DNA of 64,000 bases, taken from Acidobacteriota bacterium. Its GTDB lineage: Bacteria > Acidobacteriota > UBA6911. A model generated the notes under the pieces. It was given only the letters and a program-made list of their open reading frames with translations, searched no databases and was not told the DNA's origin. This document shows, one piece after another, positions 56,951-64,000 of the stretch (the stretch's first letter is position 1; each line of letters starts with the position of its first letter). The translations under genes were made by a program, and so were the position numbers. Where the stretch lies: positions 1 through 64,000 of the forward strand of contig JAFGIY010000025.1 in the NCBI GenBank assembly GCA_016929335.1, written 5' to 3'.

Positions 56951-57667
56951 TTATTCGGCCGCCGCCTCTGAGGCGGCGGGGAATTCCAGCGTTCTTACCT
57001 CCAGAATTGGAAATTCCTCGCCATCAACCAGCAGCATTTTTTGACCAACCGGTGCTGCGATGCCATCCGCTTCTTCCCAGACCGTTTGCCGTCCGAGCCG
57101 CACCGAATTGTCGGCATTGCGGTAAGCGAAGGGAGTCAAAGCGGGAATCATGACTTCTCCCAGATCAAGGCCGCCGCAGTTGGGCCCGGTTTTCAAAATA
57201 GCGGGGATCCAGATAAGATCGCGCGCACGCTTGGGAGCTTCCATCCGGATAGAAGTGATATGAGCAAAGGGCAGCCAAAGATAGGAACCCGCGGCAAACA
57301 CTTCCAGGCGGGGCCCGATGCGCGGGTCGGCATCCTCGACCGTTTCAAACTCCGAGCCGTTGAGAAGGACCTTCGTAACCGGTTCAGCCGTCGTCTGCGG
57401 GAAGGTTTTCTTTTCGAACATATCGCGGCGCAGGCGTTCCGCCTGAAACGCCGAACGATAGATGAGCGTGCCCATTCCCGCTTCTTTGCTGAGATCGGAT
57501 AAAATGTCGAGCTGTTTTTCGGCGCGATCCAGTTCTCCCATGAAACAGAGCAGCTCAAATAGAAACGTGCGGCGGCGGACATCCGTCGGATCGCTGCGCA
57601 ATTCGGTCGCCAGCGCCTGGACTGCTTCTTCTATTTTGCCTTCCTGAAAGAGAACCTTGGCATCCAT
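56951..57667 (-). CDS. tagJ: T6SS accessory protein TagJ (ImpE)
   Basis: 238 aa from the ATG at 57667, chosen because GGGAG lies six bases before it; the upstream ATG at 57715 has no ribosome site. Tetratricopeptide-like start (LFQEGKIEEAVQALATELRSDPTDVRRRTFLFELLCFMGELDRAEKQL) and the ImpE domain (YLWLPFAHITSIRMEAPKRARDLIWIPAIL). TagJ is reported to bind the sheath protein TssB in some species. Found only in some T6SS clusters. Confidence 0.88.
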   Translation of the reverse strand: MDAKVLFQEGKIEEAVQALATELRSDPTDVRRRTFLFELLCFMGELDRAEKQLDILSDLSKEAGMGTLIYRSAFQAERLRRDMFEKKTFPQTTAEPVTKVLLNGSEFETVEDADPRIGPRLEVFAAGSYLWLPFAHITSIRMEAPKRARDLIWIPAILKTGPNCGGLDLGEVMIPALTPFAYRNADNSVRLGRQTVWEEADGIAAPVGQKMLLVDGEEFPILEVRTLEFPAASEAAAE

Positions 57668-57797
57668 TGGCACTCCCGCCTTTCGCCTTTTATCCTTCCG
57701 GCCTTCATTACTCATGAAGTTTCTGCCGCGGCAACTAATCGGCCATATCTGCGCGGCCTAAAGACGAATCTTCATGAATGACGATGGCCGGGGACCG

Positions 57798-57845
57798 GCT
57801 TGCCTGCAACGCACACGCCTGATCTCATGCGCGTGCGCTGCAAGC
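57798..57845 (-). repeat. Imperfect hairpin after hcp
   Basis: GCTTGC (57798-57803) pairs with GCAAGC (57840-57845), with further imperfect pairing inside (ACGCAC / GTGCG). It lies between the hcp stop and tagJ. No clear T-run, so it may cap hcp mRNA rather than end transcription. Confidence 0.35.
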
Positions 57846-57888
57846 GACCATGCATTCCTGATAAAAATAACTCCAAGCGGTACTTGCG

Positions 57889-58371
57889 TTATACCTGCTT
57901 GTTCGCCTTTAAATCGTAACCGGCTGTGATGGGGCCATCCAGCGTTCCATCGGCTTTCTGAGCCCTGTAATCGAACTTGATCTTTGCAAAGTTCAATGAG
58001 ATCTGTTCTGTCGGCACCTCCACTCCTTCGGAGCCGCCTGTCTGATAGGAGGAGACGAGGCAATCGGAGAATACTATTTTTACGTATTCCTGCTGTTGCT
58101 TGCCCGCTTTCCTGCAAGTCAAAACAGCCTCTCCGATATGGTCGCCGGTCGCGCACGCCAGGAGGAGTTTTGGGCTTGCTTTGTTTACTTTCATTACAAA
58201 ATGGAAATCCTGCATCTGCACCTTGCCGGCGCCTCCACCTCCGCCGGCTGCGTGCGTCCCTGTCTGAGTTTCACCCCAGGACCACGACAAGACATCGATT
58301 TCATTCTTATGTTTATCGTCTTGGCTTTCGCCTTCTATGCCTTTAATCTTCAGAAACATATCGACAGCCAT
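57889..58371 (-). CDS. hcp: T6SS tube protein Hcp
   Basis: 160 aa from the ATG at 58371, preceded by AAAAAGGAG. Start MAVDMFLKIKGIEGES and the later DFHFVMKVNKASPKLLLACATGDHIGEAVLTCRKAG are typical of Hcp. Hexameric rings stack to form the inner tube and carry small effectors. Separated by 173 and 68 bases from tagJ and tssC, so it may be tuned separately. Confidence 0.95.
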   Translation of the reverse strand: MAVDMFLKIKGIEGESQDDKHKNEIDVLSWSWGETQTGTHAAGGGGGAGKVQMQDFHFVMKVNKASPKLLLACATGDHIGEAVLTCRKAGKQQQEYVKIVFSDCLVSSYQTGGSEGVEVPTEQISLNFAKIKFDYRAQKADGTLDGPITAGYDLKANKQV

Positions 58372-58439
58372 ATGTAATTCTCCTTTTTGTGAAACCACGC
58401 GCGACCCCATATTTCAAAGGGCTGCGCGTGGAAAGAATT

Positions 58440-59927
58440 CTACTTGCGGGCGGAAGCAGGCAATTCCGCCACGAGACGAAGCGATACCGTCAATTCATCA
58501 AGCTGGAAGTGCGGCCGCAGGAAAGCCACCGCCCGATAGGCGCCGGCTTTACCGGGAATTTCCATCACTTCAATCCTGGCCTCTCGCAACGGGTATTGCG
58601 CTTTCGTCGCTGCGGAGGCGGTGTCATCCGGAGTTACATAATTGGTGATCCACTTGTTCAACCAGCGCTCGCATTCAACCCGGGACGTGAAGCTCCCGAT
58701 CTTATCGCGCATCATGGCTTTGAGGTAATGCGCAAAGCGCGAAACCGCCATGATGTAAGGCAACTGCGACGCAAGCCGCGCGTTGGCATTCGCGGCATCG
58801 CTGTCGTACAGCTTCGGCTTGTTGCAGGACTGCACACTGAAGAATGCCGCGTAATCCGTCCCCTTGCAGTGCACCAGCGGGGCAAAGCCCTGGTCCGCAA
58901 GCTCTTTTTCGCGCCGGTCCGTTATCGGGGATTCGGTTGGGCATTTCATGGCTACGTCGCCCGAGTCCGTATAGAAATTATGCACCGGCAATCCGTCGAC
59001 GAGCCCGCCGCCTTCCACTCCGCGGATGGCAGCGCACCAGCCGTAGAGCGCGAATGCCTTGGTCATGCGGGAAGCCAGCGCATAGGCGGCGTTGCCCCAG
59101 AGGTACTTGGAGTGGTCCGCACCGCTCACATGTTCTTCGAAGTTGAAACCCTCGATCGCTTTCGTTTCTTTGCCGTAAGGCAGGCGCATCAGGATTCGCG
59201 GGCAGGTGAGGGCGACATAACGCGAGTCTTCGGATGCGCGGAAGGATTTCCATTTTGCATATTCGGTTGTATCGAAAATTTTTCCCATATCACGCGGCGA
59301 GTCCAGTTGCGTGTAACTGTCGAGATTGAACATCTCCGGTGACGCGGCGGAGATAAAGGGAGCATGAGCGGCCGCAGCGACATTTGAAATCTTCTCCAGC
59401 AGCTCGATGTCTTCCGGTCCGCGGGCGAATTCGTAATCGCCGACAATGCCGGCAAAAGGCGAACCGCCGAATATGCCGAACTCTTCCTCGTAGATTTTCT
59501 TGAACAGCGCGCTCTGATCAAATTCGGGTGCCCGCTGCAGATCGCGCAGCAATTCCTTCTTGGAAACGTTCAGAATTTTAATCTTCAGATTGGAGCTGGT
59601 TTCGCTTTGATCCATCAGGTACTTCAACCCGCGCCAGGAGGATTCCAGTTTTTGGAATTGCTCGTGGTGGAGGATCTCGTTGAGCTGGATGGAAATGAGA
59701 TGATCAATCTGGGCAATGCGGGCGTTAATCATTGCTTCCGCATCTTTGGAGACCGTCATCGCTCCTTCAAGAATCTGATTCACAAACTCGGAAACCAGAT
59801 TCTTGCCGCGTTCGCGGCCGGCAACGTCTTTCGCAAACCTTCCCTCCTCGACGATTTGATCCAGCACGCTCTTCTCGATTACCTGTTCAGCAGGAGCGGC
59901 TTTGGACTTTTTCTGCTCAGCGCTCAT
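58440..59927 (-). CDS. tssC: T6SS contractile sheath protein TssC
   Basis: 495 aa. Large sheath subunit; recognisable pieces are IDHLISIQLNEILHHEQFQKLESSWRGLKYL, FGIFGGSPFAGIVGDYEF, HAPFISAASPEMFN, RFAHYLKAMMRDKIGSF and YPLREARIEVMEIPGKAGAYRAVAFLRPHFQLDEL. Start overlaps the tssB stop by four bases. Confidence 0.97.
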   Translation of the reverse strand: MSAEQKKSKAAPAEQVIEKSVLDQIVEEGRFAKDVAGRERGKNLVSEFVNQILEGAMTVSKDAEAMINARIAQIDHLISIQLNEILHHEQFQKLESSWRGLKYLMDQSETSSNLKIKILNVSKKELLRDLQRAPEFDQSALFKKIYEEEFGIFGGSPFAGIVGDYEFARGPEDIELLEKISNVAAAAHAPFISAASPEMFNLDSYTQLDSPRDMGKIFDTTEYAKWKSFRASEDSRYVALTCPRILMRLPYGKETKAIEGFNFEEHVSGADHSKYLWGNAAYALASRMTKAFALYGWCAAIRGVEGGGLVDGLPVHNFYTDSGDVAMKCPTESPITDRREKELADQGFAPLVHCKGTDYAAFFSVQSCNKPKLYDSDAANANARLASQLPYIMAVSRFAHYLKAMMRDKIGSFTSRVECERWLNKWITNYVTPDDTASAATKAQYPLREARIEVMEIPGKAGAYRAVAFLRPHFQLDELTVSLRLVAELPASARK

Positions 59928-60454
59928 TTTTCTCCTCCTTCACCTTCGCCTTTGTCTTTGCCCACCTCGGATTTCAGCTTATCCAGCTTTTCGCTGTTGC
60001 TGACTGCTTCAAGCAGAAGTTCCTCCAGTTTTTCGTTGCCCTGTAAAGAGCCGCGGAGGTCGGCAAGCTTGGTGCGCAAATCGAGCATATCCTTGAGCGG
60101 TTTAACCTGGCGAGCGACCTGTTCGGGTTCGAAGTCTTCCATGCTTTTAAAGCGCAGATCGACCTTCAACTGTCCCGCTTCCGGATCCTCGCTCAATTTG
60201 TTTTCAACTGAAAAGGCCACATGAGGCTTCATTCCCTCCAGGACGCTGTCAAAATTGTCCGGATTCACTTCCACAAACTTCCGCTCCTTGAGCTTTGGCA
60301 TCGACGTTTCCGGCTGGCCCGTGAAATCGCCGAGCACGCCCATGACGAACGGGAGTTCTTTCACCTCGATTGCATCGCCGGTTTCCACATCATAGGTGAC
60401 ATGGACACGAGGCGGACGCACTCGATCGAGTTTATGCTGTGTGCTTTTTGCCAT
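59924..60454 (-). CDS. tssB: T6SS contractile sheath protein TssB
   Basis: 176 aa from the ATG at 60454; AAAGGGG ends six bases upstream. Alternative ATG at 60460 is too close to that site. Start AKSTQHKLDRVRPPRVHVTYDVETGDA and LPFVMGVLGDFTGQPE are typical. It forms the sheath with TssC and heads the minus-strand operon. Confidence 0.96.
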   Translation of the reverse strand: MAKSTQHKLDRVRPPRVHVTYDVETGDAIEVKELPFVMGVLGDFTGQPETSMPKLKERKFVEVNPDNFDSVLEGMKPHVAFSVENKLSEDPEAGQLKVDLRFKSMEDFEPEQVARQVKPLKDMLDLRTKLADLRGSLQGNEKLEELLLEAVSNSEKLDKLKSEVGKDKGEGEGGEK

Positions 60455-60884
60455 TGCCATCCCCTTTCCCTTTTGAAACAAATTGGAACATGGCGACTCC
60501 GGCGCTGGCAACGCAAGAGTCCAAACGAGCTGAAAATAACTAAAATCGCAAAATATCAGTTCGGCAAATTTTTATGTAAGCAACAGGGATTAAATACCAC
60601 GCGGGAAAACGGCACATGTATATCAACTTAGAGCCTTTGCCTATCGCGTTCGTTTTGAAATCCGGGGCCGGCGGCACCCGTGATTCCCGGAATTCCTGAT
60701 TAGACCGAAATCATATGATTGAATAGAGATATGAGTATAAGTGTGAACCATAAAAGCAGTCAAGGCATATCCCGGCTTTCCCCTACACAAATTATTGAGA
60801 TTGCCGTCTCTGTATTCGTGCAATTGGTGGCTGATTTCTCAAAACCTTTGCCAAATTCAGGCAGTTCTGCTAGTTTGAGGATTG
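60455..60884. other. Divergent spacer between tssB and tssK
   Basis: 430 bases with no convincing gene. Promoters for both arms must lie here, but none is clear enough to assign. A degenerate dispersed-repeat copy lies at 60813-60832. GAGG precedes tssK. Confidence 0.5.
60813..60832 (-). repeat. Degenerate dispersed repeat copy
   Basis: Plus strand TATTCGTGCAATTGGTGGCT, one mismatch in the core from ATTCGTGCAATTCGTGGC, in the tssB-tssK spacer. Confidence 0.5.
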
Positions 60885-62240
60885 ATGAACCAACTCCAGC
60901 CGGTGATATGGACAAAGGGTACATTTCTCGGCCCTCAGCATCTGCAGACTCAGGACCGGTTTATAGAAAGCTCGCTCCGTTTCCGAATCCAGTCGCTGAT
61001 ATCGAATCCCTGGGGTTTTATAAAGCTGCAGATTAAACAGGAAGCGCTGGCTGCCGGCGAGTTTGCCCTTTCCGAAGCATCAGGGATTTTCCCCGATGGG
61101 CTCCTGTTTGATTTCCCGGCTTCGGAGCCGTCGCCCCCTTCCATTCCGCTGAAGGATGCATTCGGGCCGGATCAGAACTCAATCGACATATTTCTCGCTA
61201 TCCCCAATTACCGTCAATCCGGATTGAACGTTTCGATTGCCGAACAAAAGGCGGATACGCGCTATCTTTCAGACGTGGTTTCCGTACGGGATGAAAACTC
61301 CGGACGCGCGGAGAAACCGGTTCAGGTGGCGCGCAAGAATTATCGTTTCCTGACGGCAGTCGATTCTCGCCAGGAATGCTCGGCCATGTGTATCGCCCGG
61401 ATCAACAAAAGCGAAGCCGGAATTCTTCAGCTTGATCCGCAGTTTGTCCCTCCACTGCTGGATTTTTCGGCCAGCGAATATCTGAGCGTGATCGCGCGGA
61501 GGCTGGTGGAAATTCTCGCCGCCAAGAGCAGTATTCTCTCCGGAGTGCGGCGGCAGAAGAACCTGAGCCTGGCGGATTTCGGGACGGCGGACATTGCGCA
61601 GTTCTGGCTTCTCTATACGGTCAACAGCCACTTCCCCGAATTCAATCACCTTTTTGAAACACACCACGGGCACCCGGAGCGTCTGTATCAGGCGATGCTT
61701 TCACTGGCAGGCTGCCTGACAACGTTTTCGCCCAAAATCAATCCGCGCGATCTTCCCGTCTACCAGCACGATAATCTTTCAGAATGTTTCGGAACGCTGG
61801 ACGAAATCGTGCGGACTCTGCTGGAAACGGTCGTCCCCAGCAACTTTGTCTCGTTGCCGCTCAAACTTGTTCAGCCGTCGATATACGCGACCGCCCTGGC
61901 CGATGATAAATACCTTTCGGGCACACGGCTGTATCTTGCAGTATCCGCGGAAATGAATCAGGCGGAGCTGATTTCCAAAGCGCCCTATCTGTTGAAAGTC
62001 TGCTCGGCAAACCACATCGAGCATCTTGTGCGGCAGGCGTTGCCCGGAGCCGCCCTGACGCACGTTCAAAAGCCCCCAGGCTCCATTCCGGTGAAACTGA
62101 ATCATCAATATTTCAGCATCAACCAGTCCGGCGTGGCTTGGGAAGCCGTAGTGCGCGCTCGAAATCTTGCCGTCTACGTCCCCGGCGATTTCCCCTCCCC
62201 TCAGCTCGAGCTCATCATTCTTCTGCCTGAGGCGGTCTGA
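60885..62240 (+). CDS. tssK: T6SS baseplate adaptor TssK
   Basis: 451 aa from the ATG at 60885; a TTG at 60882 is closer than the ribosome site would allow. Start LQPVIWTKGTFLGPQHLQTQDRFIE is typical. The C-terminal domain binds the membrane complex. It is the only T6SS gene on the plus strand here, opposite to the other eleven genes of the cluster. No tssL or tssM follows in the window. Confidence 0.94.
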   Translation: MNQLQPVIWTKGTFLGPQHLQTQDRFIESSLRFRIQSLISNPWGFIKLQIKQEALAAGEFALSEASGIFPDGLLFDFPASEPSPPSIPLKDAFGPDQNSIDIFLAIPNYRQSGLNVSIAEQKADTRYLSDVVSVRDENSGRAEKPVQVARKNYRFLTAVDSRQECSAMCIARINKSEAGILQLDPQFVPPLLDFSASEYLSVIARRLVEILAAKSSILSGVRRQKNLSLADFGTADIAQFWLLYTVNSHFPEFNHLFETHHGHPERLYQAMLSLAGCLTTFSPKINPRDLPVYQHDNLSECFGTLDEIVRTLLETVVPSNFVSLPLKLVQPSIYATALADDKYLSGTRLYLAVSAEMNQAELISKAPYLLKVCSANHIEHLVRQALPGAALTHVQKPPGSIPVKLNHQYFSINQSGVAWEAVVRARNLAVYVPGDFPSPQLELIILLPEAV

Positions 62241-62427
62241 AACCTTCGACATCCGAGATATTCCATACTTATAGCCGGAGAAAAGCTTGCCTCAAAGAAT
62301 GCGATTGTGCGGGCGATAAGTATTGTGTTGCCGGAATCTGCGCCGGCGATTCGGATGACGGTGCGGAATTCAGGAGGGAGATGTGGCGGAACAGACTGCA
62401 GCGACGCGCATTGCCTGATACGGCAGG

Positions 62428-63225
62428 ATGGAGTTGCCCGAGAAGCACACTCTGCCTTCCGGATTTGAGTTCTGTCGAGAGCTGGACGCTCCCGGGACCG
62501 ACGGTGCTTTTGATTTTGTCGTGATGGATATGCAGGCGTTCCCTGACCTCGACCGGCTCCGGCAAAAATATGTTTCTCTCGGATTGCCCACACTTCTCAT
62601 CATTGATACGGTCGAGCAGGAGACATTCGCGCTGACGTGGCTGGCACCCGAAGACGAGGTCTGCCGACGGGATGTTCTCGTGCAACAACTCGCCTTGCGC
62701 CTTTCGCGCCGTCAACGGCGGGACGAGGCGCCGGCTCCTATGACGGACAAGTCGTTGGGAGTCGCAACCCGTCGGGAATTTGAGGCATATGCCAACGCGC
62801 AAATCGCCGGGAACGAGGCCGGGGATCCTCAATGCCTTGTATGGCTGGATATTGGCAGTTTCAAGATCATCAATCACGAGCTGGGCCACGCGGCGGGAGA
62901 TCAAATTCTCCAGGAAGTAGCGCAACTCCTGATCCGCTGCGCCGCAGGCACGGGATTTGTCGCCAGGTTCGGCGGCGATGAATTCGTGATTCTTATGCAA
63001 TGCAGCCTTGAGCAGGGCGCCGCATTCGCCGGATTTCTAAAGGAACAGATTTCGCTCAATGGGTTCAGGATCGGCTCCCGAACGGTTCACGTCACCGCAA
63101 GCTTCGGTGTTGCTTCCAGCCTTCAGCTGTCAGCGGTCAGCTTCTTTGCAAAAAGCAAAAAGGTCATGGATAAAAATTTCATCTCCGGAGGAATCCTCGC
63201 TCCGAAGAACGCGGAGGTACAGTAG
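62428..63225 (+). CDS. GGDEF-domain protein with degenerate receiver-like start
   Basis: 265 aa. An in-frame stop lies just before the ATG, which fixes the start. Residues ~25-100 recall a receiver domain (DFVVMDMQAFPDLDRLRQKY) without a clear acidic pair. The GGDEF domain follows (CLVWLDIGSFKIINHELGHAAGDQIL, then RFGGDEFVI at ~180). The RxxD inhibitory site is absent. The end is short; two heptamer-like units lie near 63125-63141. c-di-GMP synthesis is possible, not shown. Confidence 0.85.
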   Translation: MELPEKHTLPSGFEFCRELDAPGTDGAFDFVVMDMQAFPDLDRLRQKYVSLGLPTLLIIDTVEQETFALTWLAPEDEVCRRDVLVQQLALRLSRRQRRDEAPAPMTDKSLGVATRREFEAYANAQIAGNEAGDPQCLVWLDIGSFKIINHELGHAAGDQILQEVAQLLIRCAAGTGFVARFGGDEFVILMQCSLEQGAAFAGFLKEQISLNGFRIGSRTVHVTASFGVASSLQLSAVSFFAKSKKVMDKNFISGGILAPKNAEVQ

Positions 63226-63233
63226 ATTAAGTA

Positions 63234-63992
63234 TTATGCGGCCGGAGATTTAAATGAGCCCTGATTGAGAAATGCGACCAGTTTGTCGATTGCGGCATCG
63301 AAATATACGTGCGACATGGGAATGCCATTGTGCCGGGACAGGTCGGCCAGGTCGGCAGGCAGATTTCCGGCGGGCGGGAAAACAAACCCGTCCTTCAGCA
63401 GAGGAACAATATTGCGGCCGGTGGCGAGAGCATGTCCTATTTCCCGGCGGAGCCAATCATCGGGTTCGTGGCAGCGGTCCAGACTGCCGGGCGAAAGAAT
63501 CAGGAGGAAGTTGGGCGCCTGCTCAATGGCCGCAAAAAGCCGTTCATCAAAGTGGCTGGCACCCAGGCTTTCCACATCGAGAAATGCAGAGTATCCGCGC
63601 GCCTCGAGGGCGGCTCGGATGAGGCGAGCCGTATCTGCACCGCCTTCGCGCCGATAGCTGATGAAAGCCGCGGGCGTGGCCGCCCGACTGCCCTCCGGCG
63701 AGATTTTCCGCAGAGTTTGGCGACCCGAGGAGGCAGATGCCTCTCGCTCCCGATAGGCCGCTGCCCAGCCCAGCCCCCGAACTGCACCGGCGGCCGCAGC
63801 GAGCAATGGGGCTGTCACCGGCAACCGCAGAGATGCATGCTGCCACAGCAGCCAAGCCAGGAGATACCAGAGCCCAAGCACGGAAGCCGTGCTCACCAGG
63901 CCGATCTCGTTCCCCTTTCGATCAATCACCCATCCTGGAAGACATGCAATAACCATAAGAACGAGAAGCACGACAAGCGAGGGCAGATCCAT
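63234..63992 (-). CDS. Membrane-anchored TIR-domain protein
   Basis: 252 aa. Three hydrophobic segments (about residues 4-20, 33-50 and 57-72) are followed by a TIR domain: AFISYRREGGADTARLIRAALEARGYSAFLDVESLG, then FLLILSPGSLDRCHEPDDWLRREIGHALATG. The glutamate after Trp (E184) fits the catalytic position of TIR NADases. It faces the GGDEF gene (stops 8 bases apart). It could be a T6SS effector, a defence NADase or a signalling protein; no immunity partner is certain. The start is just inside the right edge. Confidence 0.83.
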   Translation of the reverse strand: MDLPSLVVLLVLMVIACLPGWVIDRKGNEIGLVSTASVLGLWYLLAWLLWQHASLRLPVTAPLLAAAAGAVRGLGWAAAYREREASASSGRQTLRKISPEGSRAATPAAFISYRREGGADTARLIRAALEARGYSAFLDVESLGASHFDERLFAAIEQAPNFLLILSPGSLDRCHEPDDWLRREIGHALATGRNIVPLLKDGFVFPPAGNLPADLADLSRHNGIPMSHVYFDAAIDKLVAFLNQGSFKSPAA

Positions 63993-64000
63993 CGCGTTCG

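Noticed and set aside
57758-58156. 132-codon minus-strand frame across the hcp 3' end
   Set aside because: Out of frame with hcp and runs into the hairpin spacer.
58389-59342. 317-codon frame opposite tssC
   Set aside because: Shadow; tssC motifs are intact on the other strand.

Overview
The window reads as one piece of chromosome, moderately GC-rich, from a Gram-negative bacterium, most likely an Acidobacteriota member. Reasons: a carboxypeptidase-regulatory-like domain in a large secreted protein, Tat-exported oxidoreductase-type proteins, a BamA-type beta-barrel, a type VI secretion system, an Npt-type carrier with HEAT repeats, and a typical replication-origin gene block. The lineage is an inference; no rRNA or tRNA gene was recognised.

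Layout. 1-3.5 kb: a DUF4143-type ATPase with a degenerate P-loop, then two Tat-exported proteins (cupin-like; aldo/keto reductase fused to a dicluster ferredoxin). 3.5-9.6 kb: housekeeping genes aspS, ispG, hpt, deoB, punA, rpsU. 9.6-19.7 kb: replication core on the minus strand, dnaA - oriC - dnaN - recF - gyrB - gyrA. The dnaA-dnaN gap carries an AT-rich stretch, DnaA-trio-like triplets and degenerate DnaA boxes; a second box cluster lies upstream of dnaA. 19.7-23.4 kb: rpsA - sppA - HU/IHF - HIT. 23.5-27.5 kb: a plus-strand group of an EEP-family phosphodiesterase, a POTRA-less BamA-like barrel and a secreted protein with protein-kinase-like motifs. 27.6-31.4 kb: a membrane Ser/Thr kinase with an Npt-like carrier. 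31.5-35.0 kb: corrinoid protein, acetylene-hydratase-like Mo/W enzyme and Fe-S subunit, divergent from a thymidylate-synthase-family gene. 36.4-40.6 kb: two coupled secreted proteins. 40.6-43.6 kb: a GntR-ABC operon with a promoter overlapping its operator. 43.8-45.8 kb: acyl-CoA dehydrogenase and a spermidine-synthase-like protein. 45.9-62.2 kb: a type VI secretion cluster (tssB, tssC, hcp, tagJ, tssA, tssE, tssF, tssG, clpV, vgrG, HEAT protein on minus; tssK on plus) without tssJ, tssL or tssM in view. 62.4-64.0 kb: a GGDEF protein and a membrane TIR protein.

Intergenic DNA is unusually structured. A dispersed repeat built on GCCACGAATTnCACGAATT occurs at about ten sites, sometimes as paired arms of terminator-like hairpins. 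Heptamer tandem arrays occur as inverted arms between rpsU and gyrA. A 15-mer is shared by two hairpins 25 kb apart. The best candidates for undescribed biology are the kinase-like/BamA-like gene pair, the corrinoid-Mo/W operon without a methyltransferase, and the TIR/GGDEF/HEAT genes bordering the T6SS.
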